Source: Luteimonas deserti
GTDB taxonomy: Bacteria; Pseudomonadota; Gammaproteobacteria; Xanthomonadales; Xanthomonadaceae
Direction of reading: 5' to 3'
NCBI RefSeq assembly: GCF_013425765.1
Contig: NZ_JACCJZ010000009.1
Location: 1-36,260, forward strand
DNA length: 36,260 nucleotides
Part shown: positions 1-8,560 of the stretch, in pieces
How the letters are laid out: each line of letters begins with the position of its first letter
How positions within the stretch are numbered: the first letter of the stretch is position 1
The notes under the pieces: model-generated
Told to the model about the DNA's origin: nothing
Database searches by the model: none
The model's input: only the letters and a program-made list of their open reading frames with translations
Made by a program: the position numbers and the translations under genes

Positions 1-1
1 C

Positions 2-442
2 GAGCCGCCGCCGCTGCTGGCCGCGCCGCTGCCCACGCCGCACGTCGGCGCGGAAGACTTCGAGGCACGCTTCGGCGCCCAGATCGAGTGGATGGCCGAC
101 CGCAGGATCACCGAGGCGCGGATCCGGGTGACGCCCAACGATCTCGGCCCGGTCGAAGTGCGCCTGCACATGGACGGCGATCGCATCCGGGCGGATTTCG
201 TCAGTGGCAACGCCGAAACCCGCCAGGCGCTGGAGCACGGCCTGCCCAGGCTGCGTGACCTGCTCGGCGAACACGGCTTCCAGCTCGCCCATGCCGGCGT
301 GGGGAGCGGCCGGTCCGGCGGCGACGGGGCCCCGAGCCCCGCGCAGCGCATGCACGACGGCCCGCACGACGCCGCCCCCGGCCCGATCGAAGGCGACATG
401 CCGCGCCGTCGCCAGTCCGGCCTGCTCGACGCCTATGCGTGA
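2..442 (+). CDS. fliK: Flagellar hook-length control protein FliK, C-terminal part (5' truncated)
   Basis: The frame is open from the window edge, so only the last 146 residues are present. They contain the Flg_hook (FliK C-terminal) domain: the stretch around ITEARIRVTPNDLGPVEVRL is the typical signature of that fold, followed by the alternating RADFVSGNAETRQAL pattern and the LRDLLGEHGF helix. In the family this domain contacts FlhB and switches export from rod/hook to filament substrates when the hook reaches its length. A Pro/Gly/Arg-rich tail of about 55 residues follows the domain. Its position just upstream of fliL agrees with the usual polar-flagellate order. The N-terminal ruler region lies outside the window. 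Confidence 0.9.
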   Translation, partial: EPPPLLAAPLPTPHVGAEDFEARFGAQIEWMADRRITEARIRVTPNDLGPVEVRLHMDGDRIRADFVSGNAETRQALEHGLPRLRDLLGEHGFQLAHAGVGSGRSGGDGAPSPAQRMHDGPHDAAPGPIEGDMPRRRQSGLLDAYA

Positions 443-557
443 CGCCGGCCCCCAGGCCGCATGATCGTCGCCGGACGTCCGCACGCCCCGGAGACGCAAT
501 ACGAGGGCACAGGGGACGCGGGGCGGTCGCAGACCGGCTCGACTGCCTGATACCGCC

Positions 558-579
558 GCGCTGCCGTACGCGGCAGCGC
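558..579 (+). terminator. GC hairpin downstream of fliK
   Basis: A perfect 9-bp stem (558-566 with 571-579) closes a TACG loop. No T tract follows, so this is a possible terminator or RNA-stabilising hairpin for the fliK transcript and not a textbook intrinsic terminator. Confidence 0.4.
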
Positions 580-855
580 ACGTGAGACGGGGCGCGTTGG
601 ACTGCGGGCGGGCCGGCGCGTTCACCGACCCGCGGCATGCGGATCCCCGACGCCCGCCGGCGACGTGCCGCGACGGTCCCGACCCGGCGCGGACAGCACG
701 GCCCTTCGGGACGGCAATGCCTCGACGTCTGCAGACGCTCCGGCGACGGATTCCCGTCCGCAGGCCCTGGACGGGTCTCGCCAACCGCGCGCCGCGCCGC
801 GCCCGATGGGCCTGAAACACCGTCGCGACCGTGCCGACGGAAATCCGACGCGGTT

Positions 856-872
856 CCGGCATGGGGTTTGCA
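856..872 (+). promoter_or_regulatory. Sigma-54 (RpoN) type promoter for the fliL operon
   Basis: The sequence CCGGCATG-GGGT-TTGCA fits the RpoN consensus TGGCACG-N4-TTGCA, with the invariant GG (858-859) and GC (870-871) separated by exactly 10 bases. The predicted transcript start is near 883, just before the likely fliL start at 907. RpoN with an enhancer-binding protein of the FleQ type drives this class of genes in polar flagellates. Confidence 0.72.
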
Positions 873-906
873 TCCCCTCCGGAAGATTCCCAACCGGTAC
901 AGCACC

Positions 907-1386
907 TTGGCCGCCGTCACCCCCGCCCGTCCCGCCCCGTCCCCGAAGCGCCGCCTGCTCATGATCACCCTCGGTGTCGTCCTGCTCGCCGGGGCCGGCG
1001 GCGGCGCCTGGTACATGTTCAACCGCAACGTGGCGCCCGCGACCCCGCAGGCCGCGCTGCCCGCGCCGGCCCAGTACCTGCCGATGTCGCCGGCCTTCGT
1101 CGTCAACCTCGACGAGACGCCGATGGGCCCGCGTTACCTGCAGGTGGAAGTGCAGCTGGTCACCCGCGACCCGCTGGCCGGCGCGGACCTGCAGAAGCAC
1201 GAGCCGGCGCTGCGCGCGCGTCTGCTGATGCTGTTCGCGCAACAGACCTACGAAGGCGTGTCGTCGCGGGCCGGCAAGGAAGCGCTCCAGGCGCAGGCGC
1301 TGAAGGAAGTGCAGGCACTGATGACCGAGGAAACCGGCAAGCCGGCCGCAGAAGCCCTGCTCTTCACCAGCTTCGTGACCCAGTGA
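907..1386 (+). CDS. fliL: Flagellar basal body-associated protein FliL (TTG start)
   Basis: A 159-residue single-pass membrane protein that associates with the stator around the motor and supports torque in the family. A basic N-terminus (PARPAPSPKRRLL) precedes one membrane helix (about residues 19-35, ITLGVVLLAGAGGGAWYMF). A periplasmic FliL domain follows, with the typical YLPMSPAFVVNLDE and RYLQVEVQLVTRD stretches and the C-terminal LLFTSFVTQ. I choose TTG 907 because it supplies the positive N-terminus normal for FliL and follows the predicted RpoN transcript start near 883. ATG 961 would begin right at the membrane helix. No strong ribosome binding site precedes either. It is the first gene of the fliLMNOPQR operon, 10 bp before fliM. 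Confidence 0.85.
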   Translation: MAAVTPARPAPSPKRRLLMITLGVVLLAGAGGGAWYMFNRNVAPATPQAALPAPAQYLPMSPAFVVNLDETPMGPRYLQVEVQLVTRDPLAGADLQKHEPALRARLLMLFAQQTYEGVSSRAGKEALQAQALKEVQALMTEETGKPAAEALLFTSFVTQ

Positions 1387-1396
1387 GCCCCGGGCG

Positions 1397-2404
1397 ATGA
1401 ACGACCTGCTCTCTCAGGACGAGATCGACGCGCTGCTGCACGGCGTCGATTCCGGCGCCGTCGACACCGAGCCGGCGCCCGATCCCGGGGTCGCGCGGAC
1501 CTACGACTTCGCCAGTCAGGACCGCATCATCCGCGGTCGCATGCCGACCCTGGAGATGGTCAACGAGCGCTTCGTGCGCCTGTGGCGCATCGGCCTGTTC
1601 AACCTGATCCGGCGTTCGGCTGACCTATCGGTGCGCGGCATCGACCTGGTCAAGTTCGGTGACTACCTGCACCAGCTCTACGTGCCGACCAACCTCAACC
1701 TGATCAAGTTCAAGCCGTTGCGCGGCACCGGCCTCGTGGTGTTCGAGCCGAAGCTGGTGTTCGCCGTGGTCGACAACTTCTTCGGCGGCGACGGCCGCTA
1801 TCCCACGCGGATCGAAGGCCGCGAGTTCACGCCGACCGAGATGCGCGTGATCCAGCTGATGCTCAAGCAGACCTTCGCCGACCTGTCCGAAGCCTGGGCA
1901 CCGGTGCTGGACGTGGAGTGCGAGTACATCAACTCCGAGATCAATCCGCATTTCGCCAACATCGTCACGCCGCGCGAGTACGTGGTGGTCAGCCGGTTCC
2001 ACGTCGAGCTGGAGGGCGGTGGCGGCGAGATCCACATCACCCTCCCCTACTCGATGCTCGAGCCGATCCGCGAATTGCTCGATGCCGGCATCCAGAGCGA
2101 CCGCGTCGACCGCGACGAGAGCTGGAACGTGTCGATGCGCGAGCAGCTGATGGGGTCGGAGGTCACCGTCTCCAGCGTGCTGGCCAAGCGCAGCATCGAC
2201 CTGCGCCAGCTCACCAGGCTGAAGGTCGGCGACATCCTGCCGATCGACCTGCCGGCCGAAGTGCCGGTCTGCGTCGAAGGCATCCCCGTGTTCACCGGCC
2301 GCTTCGGCACCGCCGGTGGCTGCAACGTCGTGAAGATCACCGAGACCCACCCGCCGGGCGCCACGCCCGCGCGCCGCACCGAACCCCAGGATCTGCCCGC
2401 ATGA
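1397..2404 (+). CDS. fliM: Flagellar motor switch protein FliM
   Basis: A 335-residue C-ring protein. The N-terminus MNDLLSQDEIDALLHG is the conserved peptide that binds phosphorylated CheY. A flexible segment and the CheC-like middle domain follow (about residues 45-235, including GGDGRYPTRIEGREFTPTE), then a C-terminal SpoA domain (about 250-320) that packs with FliN. Its length is normal for the family. It sits between fliL and fliN and its stop overlaps the fliN start (ATGA at 2401), implying translational coupling. The N-terminal peptide closely resembles the repeats in the CheA1 linker at 13373-13624. Confidence 0.97.
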   Translation: MNDLLSQDEIDALLHGVDSGAVDTEPAPDPGVARTYDFASQDRIIRGRMPTLEMVNERFVRLWRIGLFNLIRRSADLSVRGIDLVKFGDYLHQLYVPTNLNLIKFKPLRGTGLVVFEPKLVFAVVDNFFGGDGRYPTRIEGREFTPTEMRVIQLMLKQTFADLSEAWAPVLDVECEYINSEINPHFANIVTPREYVVVSRFHVELEGGGGEIHITLPYSMLEPIRELLDAGIQSDRVDRDESWNVSMREQLMGSEVTVSSVLAKRSIDLRQLTRLKVGDILPIDLPAEVPVCVEGIPVFTGRFGTAGGCNVVKITETHPPGATPARRTEPQDLPA

Positions 2405-2748
2405 CCACCCAGGACCACACCTTCCAGGACGCCGCCGCGCCGGCCAAGTTCGACGACCTGCGCGCCGACGGTCCGCTGGATGCGACCGACCTCAACCTCG
2501 ACGTGATCCTCGACGTGCCGGTGGCGCTGTCGCTGGAAGTGGGCCGCACGCGCATGCCGATCCGCAGCCTGCTGCAGCTCAACCGCGGCTCGGTGATCGA
2601 ACTCGAGCGCGGCGCCGGCGAGCCGCTTGACGTCTACGTCAACGGCACCCTGATCGCGCACGGCGAGGTCGTGGTCATCAATGACCGCTTCGGCGTGCGC
2701 CTGACCGACGTGGTCAGCCCGAGCGAGCGGATCCGGAGACTGCGGTGA
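2401..2748 (+). CDS. fliN: Flagellar motor switch protein FliN
   Basis: A 115-residue C-ring protein. After a variable N-terminus of about 35 residues comes a single SpoA domain: LDVILDVPVALSLEVGRTRM, then IRSLLQLNRGSVIELERGAGEPLDVYVNG and the terminal GEVVVINDRFGVRLTDVVSP. In the family FliN forms the lower C-ring with FliM and docks the FliH/FliI export ATPase complex. It is coupled to fliM by ATGA overlap at 2401-2404, and its stop overlaps the GTG start of fliO. Confidence 0.96.
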   Translation: MTTQDHTFQDAAAPAKFDDLRADGPLDATDLNLDVILDVPVALSLEVGRTRMPIRSLLQLNRGSVIELERGAGEPLDVYVNGTLIAHGEVVVINDRFGVRLTDVVSPSERIRRLR

Positions 2749-3350
2749 TCGTCAGCGTCGCCCTGCCGGCAGCATCGGCCACCGGAGACGCCGTGCCGAC
2801 GATCGCCGGCGAAATCGGTCTCGAACCGGCGGAGACCGGCGCCGCCACGCCCGCGGACGCACCGGGTGCGACCTCGTCCGAGGCGGCGGTGACCAGCGGC
2901 CCGGACTTCTCGTCCGTGCTCGCCTCGACCACGGCGCCGGCCCGGGCGGCGGCGCTGACCGAGAGCGTCAGCGCGCCGGCCAAGCCGCTCGCGGTCGGCA
3001 CGCACGCGCCGCAGGGGCCGGGCCTCGGTGGCGCGTTCCTTGCACTGCTCCTGGTGCTCGGCCTGATCGTCGGCCTCGCCTGGCTGCTCAAGCGCCTGCC
3101 GGGTGGCGGCTTCCGCCAGGCCGACGGCCTGCGGGTGGTGGCGAGCATTCCGCTGGGCGCCAAGGAGCGCGCGGCAGTCGTGCAGGTCGGCGGGCAGCAG
3201 CTGCTGCTGGGGATCGGCGCGGGTGGTGTGCGCACCCTGCACGTGCTTCCCGAGCCGCTCGCCGAGGCCCCGCCGATGCAGATGCCGTCGCTCAAGACCC
3301 TTCCCGACTTCAAGCAGCTGCTGGCGCAGCGCCTGCGCAAGGACACCTGA
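2745..3350 (+). CDS. fliO: Flagellar biosynthesis protein FliO (GTG start)
   Basis: A 201-residue bitopic membrane protein that assists assembly of the FliP ring of the export gate. A low-complexity, probably periplasmic N-terminal part of about 85 residues, rich in Ala, Thr and Pro, precedes a single helix (about residues 90-112, GAFLALLLVLGLIVGLAWLL). A cytoplasmic FliO domain follows with LRVVASIPLGAKERAAVVQVG and QQLLLGIGAGGVRTLHVL. The start is GTG 2745, overlapping the fliN stop (GTGA). No ATG lies upstream of the membrane helix. The long N-terminal extension is typical of the pseudomonad/xanthomonad type of FliO. Confidence 0.9.
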   Translation: MIVSVALPAASATGDAVPTIAGEIGLEPAETGAATPADAPGATSSEAAVTSGPDFSSVLASTTAPARAAALTESVSAPAKPLAVGTHAPQGPGLGGAFLALLLVLGLIVGLAWLLKRLPGGGFRQADGLRVVASIPLGAKERAAVVQVGGQQLLLGIGAGGVRTLHVLPEPLAEAPPMQMPSLKTLPDFKQLLAQRLRKDT

Positions 3351-3351
3351 C

Positions 3352-4122
3352 ATGCTCCGCTTCCCTCGCCCGCGCTGGATCGCGCTCTGCGCCCTCCTCG
3401 CCGGCCTGCTGATGCCGCTGTGGGCGCTCGCCGCGACCGGCGCGCCGCAGCTGCCCGCCCTGCCCGACGTCACCGTGGGCCAGATAGGCAATGCGCCGGT
3501 GAGCCTGCCGCTGCAGACGCTGCTGCTGATGACGGCGATCACGCTGATTCCGTCGATGCTGCTGGTGCTGACCGCCTTCACCCGGATCATCGTCGTGCTC
3601 GCGCTGCTGCGGCAGGCGCTGGGCACCGGGCAGACGCCGTCCAACCAGGTGCTGGTCGGCCTGGCACTGTTCCTGACCGCGCTGGTGATGACGCCGGTGT
3701 GGGAAGCCGCGTGGAACAGCGGCTTCGGCCCCTACCTCAACGGCCAGATCGATTTCCGCACCGCCTGGGACCTCGGCACTGCCCCGCTCCGCGGCTTCAT
3801 GCTGGCCCAGGTGCGCGAAACCGACCTGATGACCTTCGCCGGCCTCGCCGGGCACAGCACCTACGCCGGGCCGGATGACGTGCCGTTCCAGGTGCTGGTG
3901 GCCTCGTTCGTGACCAGCGAGCTCAAGACCGCGTTCGAGATCGGCTTCCTGATCTTCATCCCCTTCATCATCATCGACCTGGTCGTGGCCAGCGTGCTGA
4001 TGTCGATGGGCATGATGATGCTCTCGCCGATGCTGGTCTCCGCGCCGTTCAAGATCCTGCTGTTCGTGCTGGTCGACGGCTGGGTGCTGACGGTCGGCAC
4101 GCTCGCCGCCAGCTTCAACTGA
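3352..4122 (+). CDS. fliP: Flagellar type III export gate protein FliP
   Basis: A 256-residue core subunit of the FliPQR export gate. A cleavable signal peptide (about residues 1-27, with ALCALLAGLLMPLWALAATG), characteristic of FliP, is followed by four membrane segments. Family signatures are ITLIPSMLLVLTAFTRIIVV, ALGTGQTPSNQVLVGLALFL, VLVASFVTSELKTAFEIGF and the C-terminal FKILLFVLVDGW. The start at ATG 3352 lies one base after the fliO stop. It forms a heteromeric gate with the fliQ and fliR products just downstream. Confidence 0.96.
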   Translation: MLRFPRPRWIALCALLAGLLMPLWALAATGAPQLPALPDVTVGQIGNAPVSLPLQTLLLMTAITLIPSMLLVLTAFTRIIVVLALLRQALGTGQTPSNQVLVGLALFLTALVMTPVWEAAWNSGFGPYLNGQIDFRTAWDLGTAPLRGFMLAQVRETDLMTFAGLAGHSTYAGPDDVPFQVLVASFVTSELKTAFEIGFLIFIPFIIIDLVVASVLMSMGMMMLSPMLVSAPFKILLFVLVDGWVLTVGTLAASFN

Positions 4123-4130
4123 CCGCGCGC

Positions 4131-4400
4131 ATGTCTCCCGAACTCGCCCTGACCGAACTGCGCCGCGGCCTCGAGGTCGCGCTGTGGGTCGGTGGCCCGC
4201 TGCTGCTGACGGTGCTGGTGGTCGGCGTCGTGGTCGGCATCGTGCAGGCCGCGACCCAGATCAACGAGCCGACCATCGCCTTCGTGGCCAAGGCCGCCGC
4301 GCTGACCGCCGCACTGTTCGCGCTGGGCGCGGTGCTGCTGGGCTATCTGGTGGACTACACGGTCACGCTGTTCCGCAGCATTCCCCACCTGATCGGCTGA
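4131..4400 (+). CDS. fliQ: Flagellar type III export gate protein FliQ
   Basis: An 89-residue protein with two membrane helices (about 16-38 and 52-75), the usual FliQ size. The sequence GIVQAATQINEPTIAFVAK is the conserved signature. Four copies of FliQ join the FliP-FliR gate in the family. It lies 8 bp after fliP and 28 bp before fliR, within the fliL operon. Confidence 0.95.
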   Translation: MSPELALTELRRGLEVALWVGGPLLLTVLVVGVVVGIVQAATQINEPTIAFVAKAAALTAALFALGAVLLGYLVDYTVTLFRSIPHLIG

Positions 4401-4428
4401 GCGGGCCGATGCGACCCGGGACGCGTTG

Positions 4429-5229
4429 ATGGATTCCGCCACCCAGATGGCGATCGACGGCCAGCAGGCCTTCGCCATGATCGGCACGCTGTTGTGGACC
4501 GCGCTGCGGGTCGGGGCGCTGCTGATGGCGATGCCGCTGATCGGCACCCGCGCCCTGCCCGCACGCATCCGGGTCATCGCCGCGCTCACGCTGAGCCTGG
4601 CGCTGGCGCCGCTGCTGCCGACGCCGCCGCCCTGGGGCGGCTTCGATGCGGCCACGGTGCTGTCGATCGGGCGAGAGCTCGCGGTCGGCGCGGCGATGGG
4701 CTTCATGCTGCGCCTGGTGTTCGAAGCCGGCGCGCTGGCCGGCGAGCTGATCTCGCAGGGCTCGGGCCTGTCCTTCGCGACCATGAGCGACCCGATGCGC
4801 GGCGTGCAGTCCGGCGTGGTCGGCCAGTGGTTCTACATGGCGTTCGGGCTCCTGTTCTTCGCCGCCAACGGCCATCTCGCGGTGATCGCGCTGCTGGTGC
4901 ACAGCTACGAGGCCCTGCCCATCGGCACCGCCCTGCCCGACGTGCAGGCGACGCTGCGCATCGCGCCCGAGTTCTTCGCGCTGGTCCTGCGCGGCGGGGT
5001 GACCCTGGCCCTGCCTGTGATGATCGCCCTGCTGGCCGTCAACCTGGCCTTCGGCGTGCTGTCGCGCGCGGCGCCGGCACTGAACCCGATCCAGCTCGGT
5101 CTGCCGATCTCGGTGCTGGTCGGCCTGTTCCTGATCGCGATGCTGGCCGGTGAACTCGGCCCGCCGGTGCAACGTCTCTACGACAGCGCCTTCGACGCGG
5201 CCGGCCGGGTGCCGCTGGGCAGGCCCTAG
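4429..5229 (+). CDS. fliR: Flagellar type III export gate protein FliR
   Basis: A 266-residue polytopic membrane protein that completes the FliPQR gate. Recognisable pieces are LRVGALLMAMPLIGTRALPARIR, the GAAMGFMLRLVFEAGALAGELI segment, and SGLSFATMSDPMRGVQSGVVGQ. An in-frame TTG at 4426 immediately precedes ATG 4429, and I use the ATG. It is the last gene of the fliL operon. A 102-bp spacer with a separate sigma-54 type promoter follows before flhB. Confidence 0.94.
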   Translation: MDSATQMAIDGQQAFAMIGTLLWTALRVGALLMAMPLIGTRALPARIRVIAALTLSLALAPLLPTPPPWGGFDAATVLSIGRELAVGAAMGFMLRLVFEAGALAGELISQGSGLSFATMSDPMRGVQSGVVGQWFYMAFGLLFFAANGHLAVIALLVHSYEALPIGTALPDVQATLRIAPEFFALVLRGGVTLALPVMIALLAVNLAFGVLSRAAPALNPIQLGLPISVLVGLFLIAMLAGELGPPVQRLYDSAFDAAGRVPLGRP

Positions 5230-5282
5230 GCGTCGCCGGATCGCGGTCCACGGCCTGCGATCCAGGCTGCGCGCCACGGGCA

Positions 5283-5298
5283 CGGCACGGCGCTTGCA
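5283..5298 (+). promoter_or_regulatory. Sigma-54 (RpoN) type promoter for flhB-flhA
   Basis: CGGCACG-GCGC-TTGCA differs from the RpoN consensus TGGCACG-N4-TTGCA only at the first base. The invariant GG (5284-5285) and GC (5296-5297) are 10 bases apart. The predicted transcript start is near 5309, giving a leader of about 23 nt before flhB ATG 5332. It lies in the only sizeable gap between fliR and flhA. Confidence 0.85.
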
Positions 5299-5331
5299 AT
5301 GGGATAAGCGACTCCCCGTGCATGCAGGCCC

Positions 5332-6468
5332 ATGGCCGAGAACGAAAACGGTCAGGAAAAGACCGAACTCCCCAGTGAGAAACGGCTGCGCGACGCTCGC
5401 GAAAAAGGCGACGTGCCGCGGTCGAAAGAACTGGCGACCGTGGCCGTGTTCGGTGCCGGCGTGGCCTCGCTGCTGGCGATGGGGGGCGGTGTCACCGCGC
5501 GTGCCAAGGACTGGATGCGCGACGCGATGTCGCCGGACCTCGGCATGCTGGAGTCCCCGCAGTCGTTGTTCGGCCATGCCGGCGACCTGCTGCTGGGCCT
5601 GCTGTGGATCCTCGCGCCGCTGGTGCTGGCCACGCTGGTGGCCTGCTTCGTCGCGCCGGCGGCGATGGGCGGTTTCAACTTCGCCACCAAGGGTCTGGTG
5701 CCCGATCTCAAGAAGCTCGACCCGATGGCCGGGCTCAAGCGCATCTACGGCCCCGAGGGCCTGGCCGAACTGCTGAAGTCGCTGCTGCGCGTGCTGCTCG
5801 TCGGCGGCGCGGCCGCGCTGTTCCTGGTGCCGTCGATGCCCCGCCTGCGCTCGATGCTGCACGAGCCGCTGGAGCAGGCCGCCGCCGGCGGCCTGACCTT
5901 CGCGCTCTGGATGCTGATGGCCACCTGCGCGGCGCTGCTGCTGCTGGCCCTGGCCGACGCGCCGTACCAGAAGTGGAACTGGCGCCGGAAGCTGATGATG
6001 ACCCGGCAGGAACTGCGCGAGGAGATGAAGGACACCGAGGGCCGGCCCGAGGTGAAGGGACGCATCCGCCAGCTGCAGCACGAGATGTCGCAGCGCCGGA
6101 TGATGGAGGACGTGCCCACCGCCGACGTGATCGTGGTCAACCCCACCCACTACGCGGTGGCGCTGAAGTACGACGGCGGTGCCATGCGTGCGCCGCGCGT
6201 GGTCGCCAAGGGCGTGGACGAGATGGCGCTGCGCATCCGCGCGCTCGGCGAGCAGCACAAGGTGGCCCTGGTCTCGGCGCCTCCGCTGGCACGCGTCTTG
6301 TATCGGGAAGCGGACATCGGTCAGGAAATTCCCGTGAAGCTCTATGCCGCCGTCGCCCAGGTCCTGTCCTACGTGTACCAGTTGCGCACGTGGCGGGCGG
6401 GCACGCCGCAGCCGCAGCTGGCCGACCTCGCGGTCGATGAAGGCGAGACCGGAGGCCGCGGCGCATGA
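5332..6468 (+). CDS. flhB: Flagellar export switch protein FlhB
   Basis: A 378-residue inner-membrane export-gate protein. The N-terminus (EKTELPSEKRLRDAREKGDV) is the classical FlhB signature. Four membrane segments lie between about residues 35 and 215. The cytoplasmic domain contains the autocleavage motif NPTH at residues 270-273; cleavage after Asn in the family switches substrate specificity together with FliK. The conserved PPLARVLYREADIGQEIP segment follows, then a short Gly/Glu-rich tail. The stop overlaps the flhA start (ATGA at 6465). Its own RpoN-type promoter is at 5283-5298. Confidence 0.97.
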   Translation: MAENENGQEKTELPSEKRLRDAREKGDVPRSKELATVAVFGAGVASLLAMGGGVTARAKDWMRDAMSPDLGMLESPQSLFGHAGDLLLGLLWILAPLVLATLVACFVAPAAMGGFNFATKGLVPDLKKLDPMAGLKRIYGPEGLAELLKSLLRVLLVGGAAALFLVPSMPRLRSMLHEPLEQAAAGGLTFALWMLMATCAALLLLALADAPYQKWNWRRKLMMTRQELREEMKDTEGRPEVKGRIRQLQHEMSQRRMMEDVPTADVIVVNPTHYAVALKYDGGAMRAPRVVAKGVDEMALRIRALGEQHKVALVSAPPLARVLYREADIGQEIPVKLYAAVAQVLSYVYQLRTWRAGTPQPQLADLAVDEGETGGRGA

Positions 6469-8549
6469 GTGCGGTGATGACATCCGGCCCGCGCCGCGCC
6501 TTCGACATGCTGCGCAACGGCCTCGGCGCGCCGCTGCTGGTGCTGGCGCTGCTGGCGATGGTGGTGGTGCCGCTGCCGCCGATGATCCTGGACGTGCTCT
6601 TCAGCTTCAACATCGCGATGTCGCTGGTGGTGCTGCTGGCGGTGATCTACGTCCAGCGTCCGCTCGATTTCAGCATCTTCCCGATCGTCTTGCTGATCAC
6701 CACGATGCTGCGCCTGGCGCTCAACGTGGCCTCCACCCGGGTGATCCTGCTCAACGGCCAGTCCGGCCCGGGCGCGGCCGGCAAGGTCATCGAGTCCTTC
6801 GGCGAGTTCGTCGTCGGCGGCAACTTCGCGGTCGGCATCGTCGCCTTCGCGATCCTGACCATCATCAACTTCGTGGTGATCACCAAGGGCGCCGGGCGCG
6901 TGTCGGAAGTCACCGCGCGCTTCATCCTCGACGCGATGCCCGGCAAGCAGATGGCGATCGACGCCGATCTCAACGCCGGCCTGCTGACCCGCGACGAGGC
7001 CAAGGCGCGCCGCGAGGAAGTGCGCCAGGAAGCCGACTTCTACGGCGCGATGGACGGCGCCAACAAGTTCATCCGCGGCGACGCGATCGCCGGCATCCTG
7101 ATCATGTTCGTGACCATCATCGGTGGTCTGGCGATCGGCGTGATGCAGCACGGCCTGCCGGTGGGCGACGCGGCGGCGATCTACACCCTGCTGTCGATCG
7201 GCGACGGCCTGGTGTCGCAGATCCCGGCGCTGCTGGTGTCGTCGGCGGTCGCCCTGCTGGTCACCCGCGCCTCGCGCAAGCAGGACATGGGCGGCGCGAT
7301 GAGCGGCCAGGTGTTCGGCCAGCACAAGGCGCTGACGATCGCGGCGATCATCCTGCTGGTGGTCGGCCTGGTGCCGGGCATGCCCAACCTCGCCTTCCTC
7401 AGTCTGGCGGCGGTGGTCGGCTACGGTGCCTGGGTGATGCGCAAGCGCGCCCTCGATGCCGAGCGCGCCGAGGCCGATCCGGACGCGGCTGCCCAGGCCT
7501 CGCCGGAACAGGCCGCCAGCGCGGAACTCGGCTGGGACGACCTGCGCCCGGTCGATCCCCTGGGTCTGGAGGTCGGCTACCGGCTGATTCCGCTGGTCGA
7601 CAAGGCCCAGGGCGGCGAGCTGATGGCGCGGATCAAGTCCGTGCGCCGCAAGCTCACCCAGGACGTCGGCTTCCTCATCCCGCCGGTCCACATCCGCGAC
7701 AACCTCGAACTCGCGCCGACCGCCTACCGCCTGCTGGTCCACGGCGTGCCGGTGGCCACGGCCGAGGTGCATCCCGATCGCCTGATGGCGCTCGACCCCG
7801 GCGGCGCCCTGCATCCCATCGACGGCATCCCCGGCAAGGACCCGGCATTCGGGCTCGATGCACTTTGGATCGTGCCGACGCTGCGCGCCCAGGCCGAGGC
7901 CGCCGGCTACACCGTCGTGGATCCGGCGACGGTCGTGGCCACCCACCTGTCGCATCTGGTGCGCGAACAGGCACCCGAACTGCTGGGCCACGAGGAGGTG
8001 CAGCAGTTGCTGGCCACGCTGGCCCGCAGCGCACCCAAGCTGAGCGAGGACCTCACGCCCAAGGCGCTGCCCTTGGCGGTGGTCGTGCGCGTGCTGCAGA
8101 ACCTGCTGGTCGAGCGCATTCCGGTGCGCCAGCTGCGGCGCATCGCCGAGGCCCTGGTCGAACACGCCGCGCACACCCAGGATCCGGGCCAGCTCACCGC
8201 CGCGGTGCGCACCGCGCTCGGCCGCTTCATCGTCCAGGAAATCGCCGGGCCTTCCGAGGAACTGCCGGTCTACACGCTGGCGCCGAATCTGGAACGCGTC
8301 TTGCAGGATTCCGCACAGGGCGGCGGCGCTGCACTGGAACCCGGCCTGGCGGAACGTCTGCAACAGAGCCTGGCCACATGTGCCGGGCAGCAGGAAGCCA
8401 GGAACGAGCCGGCGGTGGTGCTGGTGCCCGGACAGGTCCGCGCCGCGCTGGCGCGCCTGGTCCGGCACAGCGTCCCCAACCTCTCGGTGCTGTCCTACAC
8501 CGAAGTCCCTGAAGACAAGCGCCTGAAATTGCTGGGCACGATCAATTGA
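6465..8549 (+). CDS. flhA: Flagellar type III export protein FlhA
   Basis: A 694-residue FHIPEP-family protein, the main export-gate component that couples ion flow to export and docks chaperone-substrate complexes. About eight N-terminal membrane helices (residues about 18-320) enclose the FHIPEP loop, with RPLDFSIFPIVLLITTMLRL, LNVASTRVIL and the NKFIRGDAIAGI segment. The cytoplasmic domain starts near residue 350 and includes LTQDVGFLIPPVHIRDN. Length and motif order are normal. It is translationally coupled to flhB and followed by a 176-bp spacer with an inverted repeat. Confidence 0.97.
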   Translation: MSAVMTSGPRRAFDMLRNGLGAPLLVLALLAMVVVPLPPMILDVLFSFNIAMSLVVLLAVIYVQRPLDFSIFPIVLLITTMLRLALNVASTRVILLNGQSGPGAAGKVIESFGEFVVGGNFAVGIVAFAILTIINFVVITKGAGRVSEVTARFILDAMPGKQMAIDADLNAGLLTRDEAKARREEVRQEADFYGAMDGANKFIRGDAIAGILIMFVTIIGGLAIGVMQHGLPVGDAAAIYTLLSIGDGLVSQIPALLVSSAVALLVTRASRKQDMGGAMSGQVFGQHKALTIAAIILLVVGLVPGMPNLAFLSLAAVVGYGAWVMRKRALDAERAEADPDAAAQASPEQAASAELGWDDLRPVDPLGLEVGYRLIPLVDKAQGGELMARIKSVRRKLTQDVGFLIPPVHIRDNLELAPTAYRLLVHGVPVATAEVHPDRLMALDPGGALHPIDGIPGKDPAFGLDALWIVPTLRAQAEAAGYTVVDPATVVATHLSHLVREQAPELLGHEEVQQLLATLARSAPKLSEDLTPKALPLAVVVRVLQNLLVERIPVRQLRRIAEALVEHAAHTQDPGQLTAAVRTALGRFIVQEIAGPSEELPVYTLAPNLERVLQDSAQGGGAALEPGLAERLQQSLATCAGQQEARNEPAVVLVPGQVRAALARLVRHSVPNLSVLSYTEVPEDKRLKLLGTIN

Positions 8550-8560
8550 GAACGGTGGCG

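Larger units (their letters stand above)
443..906. other. Non-coding spacer between fliK and fliL
   Basis: There are 464 bases without a convincing gene. Frames remain open through it because of high GC, but none shows family resemblance. It holds a 9-bp GC hairpin (558-579) and, near its right end, a sigma-54 type promoter (856-872). I see nothing else definable in 580-850. Confidence 0.7.

Noticed and set aside
637..906. Upstream in-frame extension of fliL beginning at ATG 637
   Set aside because: It would add about 90 non-conserved residues before FliL and would place the start upstream of the RpoN-type promoter at 856-872.
6287..6302. Sigma-54-like sequence TGGCACG-CGTC-TTGTA inside flhB
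   Set aside because: The invariant GC at -12 reads GT, and the bases encode the conserved FlhB segment PPLARVLYRE, which explains the match.
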